Assembly: GCA_018985235.1 (NCBI GenBank)
Contig: JADGIG010000122.1
Location: forward strand, 1 to 17,687
DNA: 17,687 nucleotides
Direction of reading: 5' to 3'
Origin: Sanchytrium tribonematis
Lineage: Eukaryota > Sanchytriomycota > Sanchytriomycetes > Sanchytriales > Sanchytriaceae
The position numbers and the translations under genes were made by a program. Positions 15,827-17,687 of the stretch are shown piece by piece (the first letter of the stretch is position 1; each line of letters starts with the position of its first letter). The notes beneath the pieces were generated by a model. It did not search any database, had not been told where the DNA came from, and saw nothing but the letters and a program-made list of their open reading frames with translations.

Positions 15827-15832
15827 TTTATT
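15827..15832 (-). promoter_or_regulatory. AATAAA poly(A) signal overlapping the stop of the minus-strand seven-helix gene
   Basis: On the minus strand AATAAA spans the TAA stop codon at 15830-15828. Confidence 0.4.
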
Positions 15833-16604
15833 CAAAACCATGAGTCTCTAGATATGCAGAATCGAGAGAAATATAAGATCTGCGACTGAGGTCTTCAATG
15901 CAGTCAGAATCGATGTTTGCCAATAAATCGCTGTAAAATTTAATTAGAACGCTGATTCTTAACATATAAATTATTGGTGATATTGCAAATGTGATGGGAT
16001 ATACACATCGTAAAATTGCTAGACCAATTTCTAATGTAGCCATAAATGCACATGTAATTTGAAGTTGACTCTTTAGTTTTTTTGCAACTCTTGGTCTGTA
16101 TTCCAAAATAAAGTCAAGTTTTTTCAACAAGATGTAATACATGTAAATTTCAATAATTGTGATGCCTAAAGAAAATACACTCCCTGCGATAGCAAAATAA
16201 GTATATCGATCCTTAAGCAATTTAATATCTTTAAGTCCCAGTGCATTCACAAAAATGCAAGGTATTTGAAGCAGAGCAACTACACAAGGTAAATAATTGA
16301 CATATCTATCCTCATCAATGTAATTTCCCAAAGACTTTATTCTTAGAACATAAAGCCAAGACACCGTTTGAACAAGTACAAACCAAACAATATTCTTGTA
16401 AACTATCATATTTTCCAATTTATCATCAAAGCTCTTACTCAATACTAGGGTAGAGAGCCCAAAGCAGATCAAAAGGCCAGCAATAATTAATTGGAATATC
16501 TTATTTCTCTTCTTGTCAAAGGTCATCACTGCAAGTAGGAAATTTTGAATCATAAGGCACAAAGATCCGCCCCAGCATATTTGATAAACATCTGAAAAAT
16601 CCAT
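15828..16604 (-). CDS. Seven-helix membrane protein A (uncharacterised, paralogue of B)
   Basis: From the ATG at 16604 the protein is 258 residues with about seven hydrophobic helices and a cytosolic-looking C-terminus rich in Ser, Tyr and acidic residues. The open frame extends 16 codons further only to a TTG, so that longer start is not used here. Protein B across the divergent promoter shares SWLYVxRIxSLGNY after the third helix, then D.Y..Y.P, LxKLxFILEYR before helix six, and FYSxLLxNxD after helix seven. The pair is clearly paralogous. Topology suggests a receptor-like family; no conserved GPCR class motif was recognised and the function is unknown. Confidence 0.78.
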   Translation of the reverse strand: MDFSDVYQICWGGSLCLMIQNFLLAVMTFDKKRNKIFQLIIAGLLICFGLSTLVLSKSFDDKLENMIVYKNIVWFVLVQTVSWLYVLRIKSLGNYIDEDRYVNYLPCVVALLQIPCIFVNALGLKDIKLLKDRYTYFAIAGSVFSLGITIIEIYMYYILLKKLDFILEYRPRVAKKLKSQLQITCAFMATLEIGLAILRCVYPITFAISPIIYMLRISVLIKFYSDLLANIDSDCIEDLSRRSYISLDSAYLETHGFE

Positions 16605-16738
16605 CGACCTACTAAAGAAATCTTTGAAATTGTTCAACAGGTCAAGTACCAATTCTGAGAATCAAGAGAAAATCTAAAATTGCATATTCAGGCATAACCA
16701 AGTGAATATGAACTAATACACAAATTCATTTGCACTAA
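16605..16738. promoter_or_regulatory. Shared divergent promoter of the seven-helix paralogues
   Basis: 134 bases separate the two start codons. It holds an inverted repeat with perfect 8-bp arms (16683-16690 and 16703-16710) and a second short dyad, CAAATtcATTTG, at 16721-16732 just before the start of protein B. Confidence 0.5.
16683..16710. repeat. Inverted repeat CATATTCA - 12 nt - TGAATATG
   Basis: The two 8-bp arms are perfect reverse complements separated by 12 bases. The site lies between the two divergent seven-helix genes, where a dimeric regulator could control both. Confidence 0.6.
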
Positions 16739-17545
16739 ATGAACGTGAGAACTAAAACGGTTGTATTAAAAAAAATCAGAATCCCCATGGTTTCGAATCT
16801 AATCATATCACTAACTGGATTTGCACTTACGGTTTTACTTTGCATATTGACAACTATTAAATATATACACACATTTAAAAAGAAACGGCATTCACTCTCA
16901 TACCTAATCATTTTTGGAATTTTGGCCAGCATATGTCATTCTGCTTTTGCCTTAGCTTACATGATTGTAGATAAAAGTTATGGTGTTCCTACTGCTCAGG
17001 ATATATTTCTTGATATCGTAATCAGCACTACTTGGCTATTGATGCTACAAATTGAAAGCTGGTTGTATGTGCGAAGGATATCTAGTCTGGGAAACTATAT
17101 GTGGTTTGACAAGTATTTAAAATATTCCCCGTTTGTACTATTAGTAATGCAGTTGCCGGTAGCAGTAGGCATCGGCTTTGAGTTGGTGTATATAGAAGAT
17201 TTTCGTATTGTTCTTTACGCACTATTAGTTTGTATTTCGGTCGTTATAATCATCGCTGAAGTTGTTTTAGATATTTTCTTGATACAGAAACTAAAATTTA
17301 TTCTAGAGTACCGCAAAACAACTTTGGGAAAGCTTTGTAAAATTATTTTCGTGATGTGCTGTTTTGCGATTATCTTTGAATTGGGACTAATAGTGGCATG
17401 CATTTTAAAGCCAGTCGTGTATATTTCTCTCCGGCCATTTATTTGCACTGTGAAAATTTTTTTAATGATTGAATTTTATTCAAAGCTGCTGTCAAACAAA
17501 GACCGATACCCAGATGATTCTTTCCTAATCGAAAGCAGCACTTGA
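16739..17545 (+). CDS. Seven-helix membrane protein B (uncharacterised, paralogue of A)
   Basis: The 268-residue protein has seven hydrophobic helices at about 19-41, 54-76, 89-110, 129-150, 156-182, 199-222 and 228-248, and a short polar C-terminus. It shares with protein A the SWLYVRRISSLGNY motif after helix three, the FILEYR motif before helix six and FYSKLLSNKD after helix seven. Short loops and no signal peptide resemble receptor-type seven-helix proteins, but no known GPCR signature (DRY, NPxxY) was seen, so the class is open. Met17 is an alternative start. Confidence 0.8.
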   Translation: MNVRTKTVVLKKIRIPMVSNLIISLTGFALTVLLCILTTIKYIHTFKKKRHSLSYLIIFGILASICHSAFALAYMIVDKSYGVPTAQDIFLDIVISTTWLLMLQIESWLYVRRISSLGNYMWFDKYLKYSPFVLLVMQLPVAVGIGFELVYIEDFRIVLYALLVCISVVIIIAEVVLDIFLIQKLKFILEYRKTTLGKLCKIIFVMCCFAIIFELGLIVACILKPVVYISLRPFICTVKIFLMIEFYSKLLSNKDRYPDDSFLIESST

Positions 17546-17620
17546 TGCATTATGATTAAAAAACTCACCAATTGTCAAGAGTAGTAAATATATTTCATTT
17601 TGAAAAATATGTTATAACAA

Positions 17621-17626
17621 TTTATT
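17621..17626 (-). promoter_or_regulatory. AATAAA poly(A) signal of the rightmost gene
   Basis: On the minus strand AATAAA lies 12 bases after the TAA of the Lys/Ala-rich protein. Confidence 0.4.
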
Positions 17627-17638
17627 TGAATAGCTTAC

Positions 17639-17687
17639 TTATTTCTTTGTGGCTTTTTGAGCAGATTTAGTTGCTTTTCCCGAGCTT
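17639..17687 (-). CDS. C-terminus of a Lys/Ala-rich basic protein, partial
   Basis: The last 15 codons and stop are visible and read SSGKATKSAQKATKK. Such a basic Lys/Ala/Thr/Ser tail is typical of histone or ribosomal protein termini; a histone is possible but cannot be established from this fragment. The 5' part lies beyond the window. Confidence 0.5.
   Translation of the reverse strand, partial: SSGKATKSAQKATKK

Noticed and set aside
16605-16652. Extension of seven-helix protein A to a TTG at 16652
   Set aside because: A non-ATG start is unlikely in a eukaryotic nuclear gene; the ATG at 16604 directly precedes the first helix.

Overview
The window is AT-rich, very gene-dense nuclear DNA of a unicellular eukaryote, most likely an early-diverging fungus. 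The fungal signs are an Atg1 kinase with the fungal-type insertion between the HRD and DFG motifs and a fungal-style ADAM metalloprotease with a membrane-anchor C-terminus. All three standard stop codons are used. Genes lie on both strands, usually a few tens of bases apart, and two convergent pairs abut or overlap. Three genes read through only if introns of 19-20 nt are removed. Extreme compaction with tiny introns would suit a reduced lineage such as Rozellomycota, aphelids or relatives, but that placement is inference and cannot be settled from this window.

Layout. 1-2758: a LisH-WD40 gene runs off the left edge on the minus strand. Thirty-six bases away, the NatB auxiliary subunit (NAA25/Mdm20) gene starts on the plus strand and ends after a 20-nt intron. 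2760-5427: two minus-strand genes, the autophagy kinase Atg1/ULK and a small single-span protein with an SMP/TULIP-like domain. 5537-8097: a plus-strand ADAM protease with a 19-nt intron, convergent with a small zinc-finger gene that also has a 19-nt intron. 8311-12645: three plus-strand genes, a SCYL2-like pseudokinase, a minimal RGS-domain protein and a cytochrome P450. 12701-14194: a furin-like Cys-rich type I membrane protein, whose end overlaps an HD-family phosphohydrolase on the minus strand (14178-14834). 14872-15773: three consecutive minus-strand microproteins with charged N-termini and Cys-rich hydrophobic C-termini. 15828-17545: a head-to-head pair of paralogous seven-helix membrane proteins sharing a 134-bp promoter with an inverted repeat. 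17639-17687: the last codons of a Lys/Ala-rich protein on the minus strand.

There is no operon logic, but some themes recur. Membrane and vesicle traffic is represented by Atg1, the SMP-like protein and SCYL2. Cell-surface and secreted functions are represented by the ADAM and the furin-like protein. Signalling is represented by the RGS protein, which could act on a G-alpha downstream of seven-helix receptors such as the pair on the right. No transposon, CRISPR array, rRNA or convincing tRNA was seen. No gene-free stretch exceeds 300 bases; the longest are 10904-11190 and 8098-8310. Several genes have AATAAA at or overlapping the stop codon, implying very short 3' UTRs.
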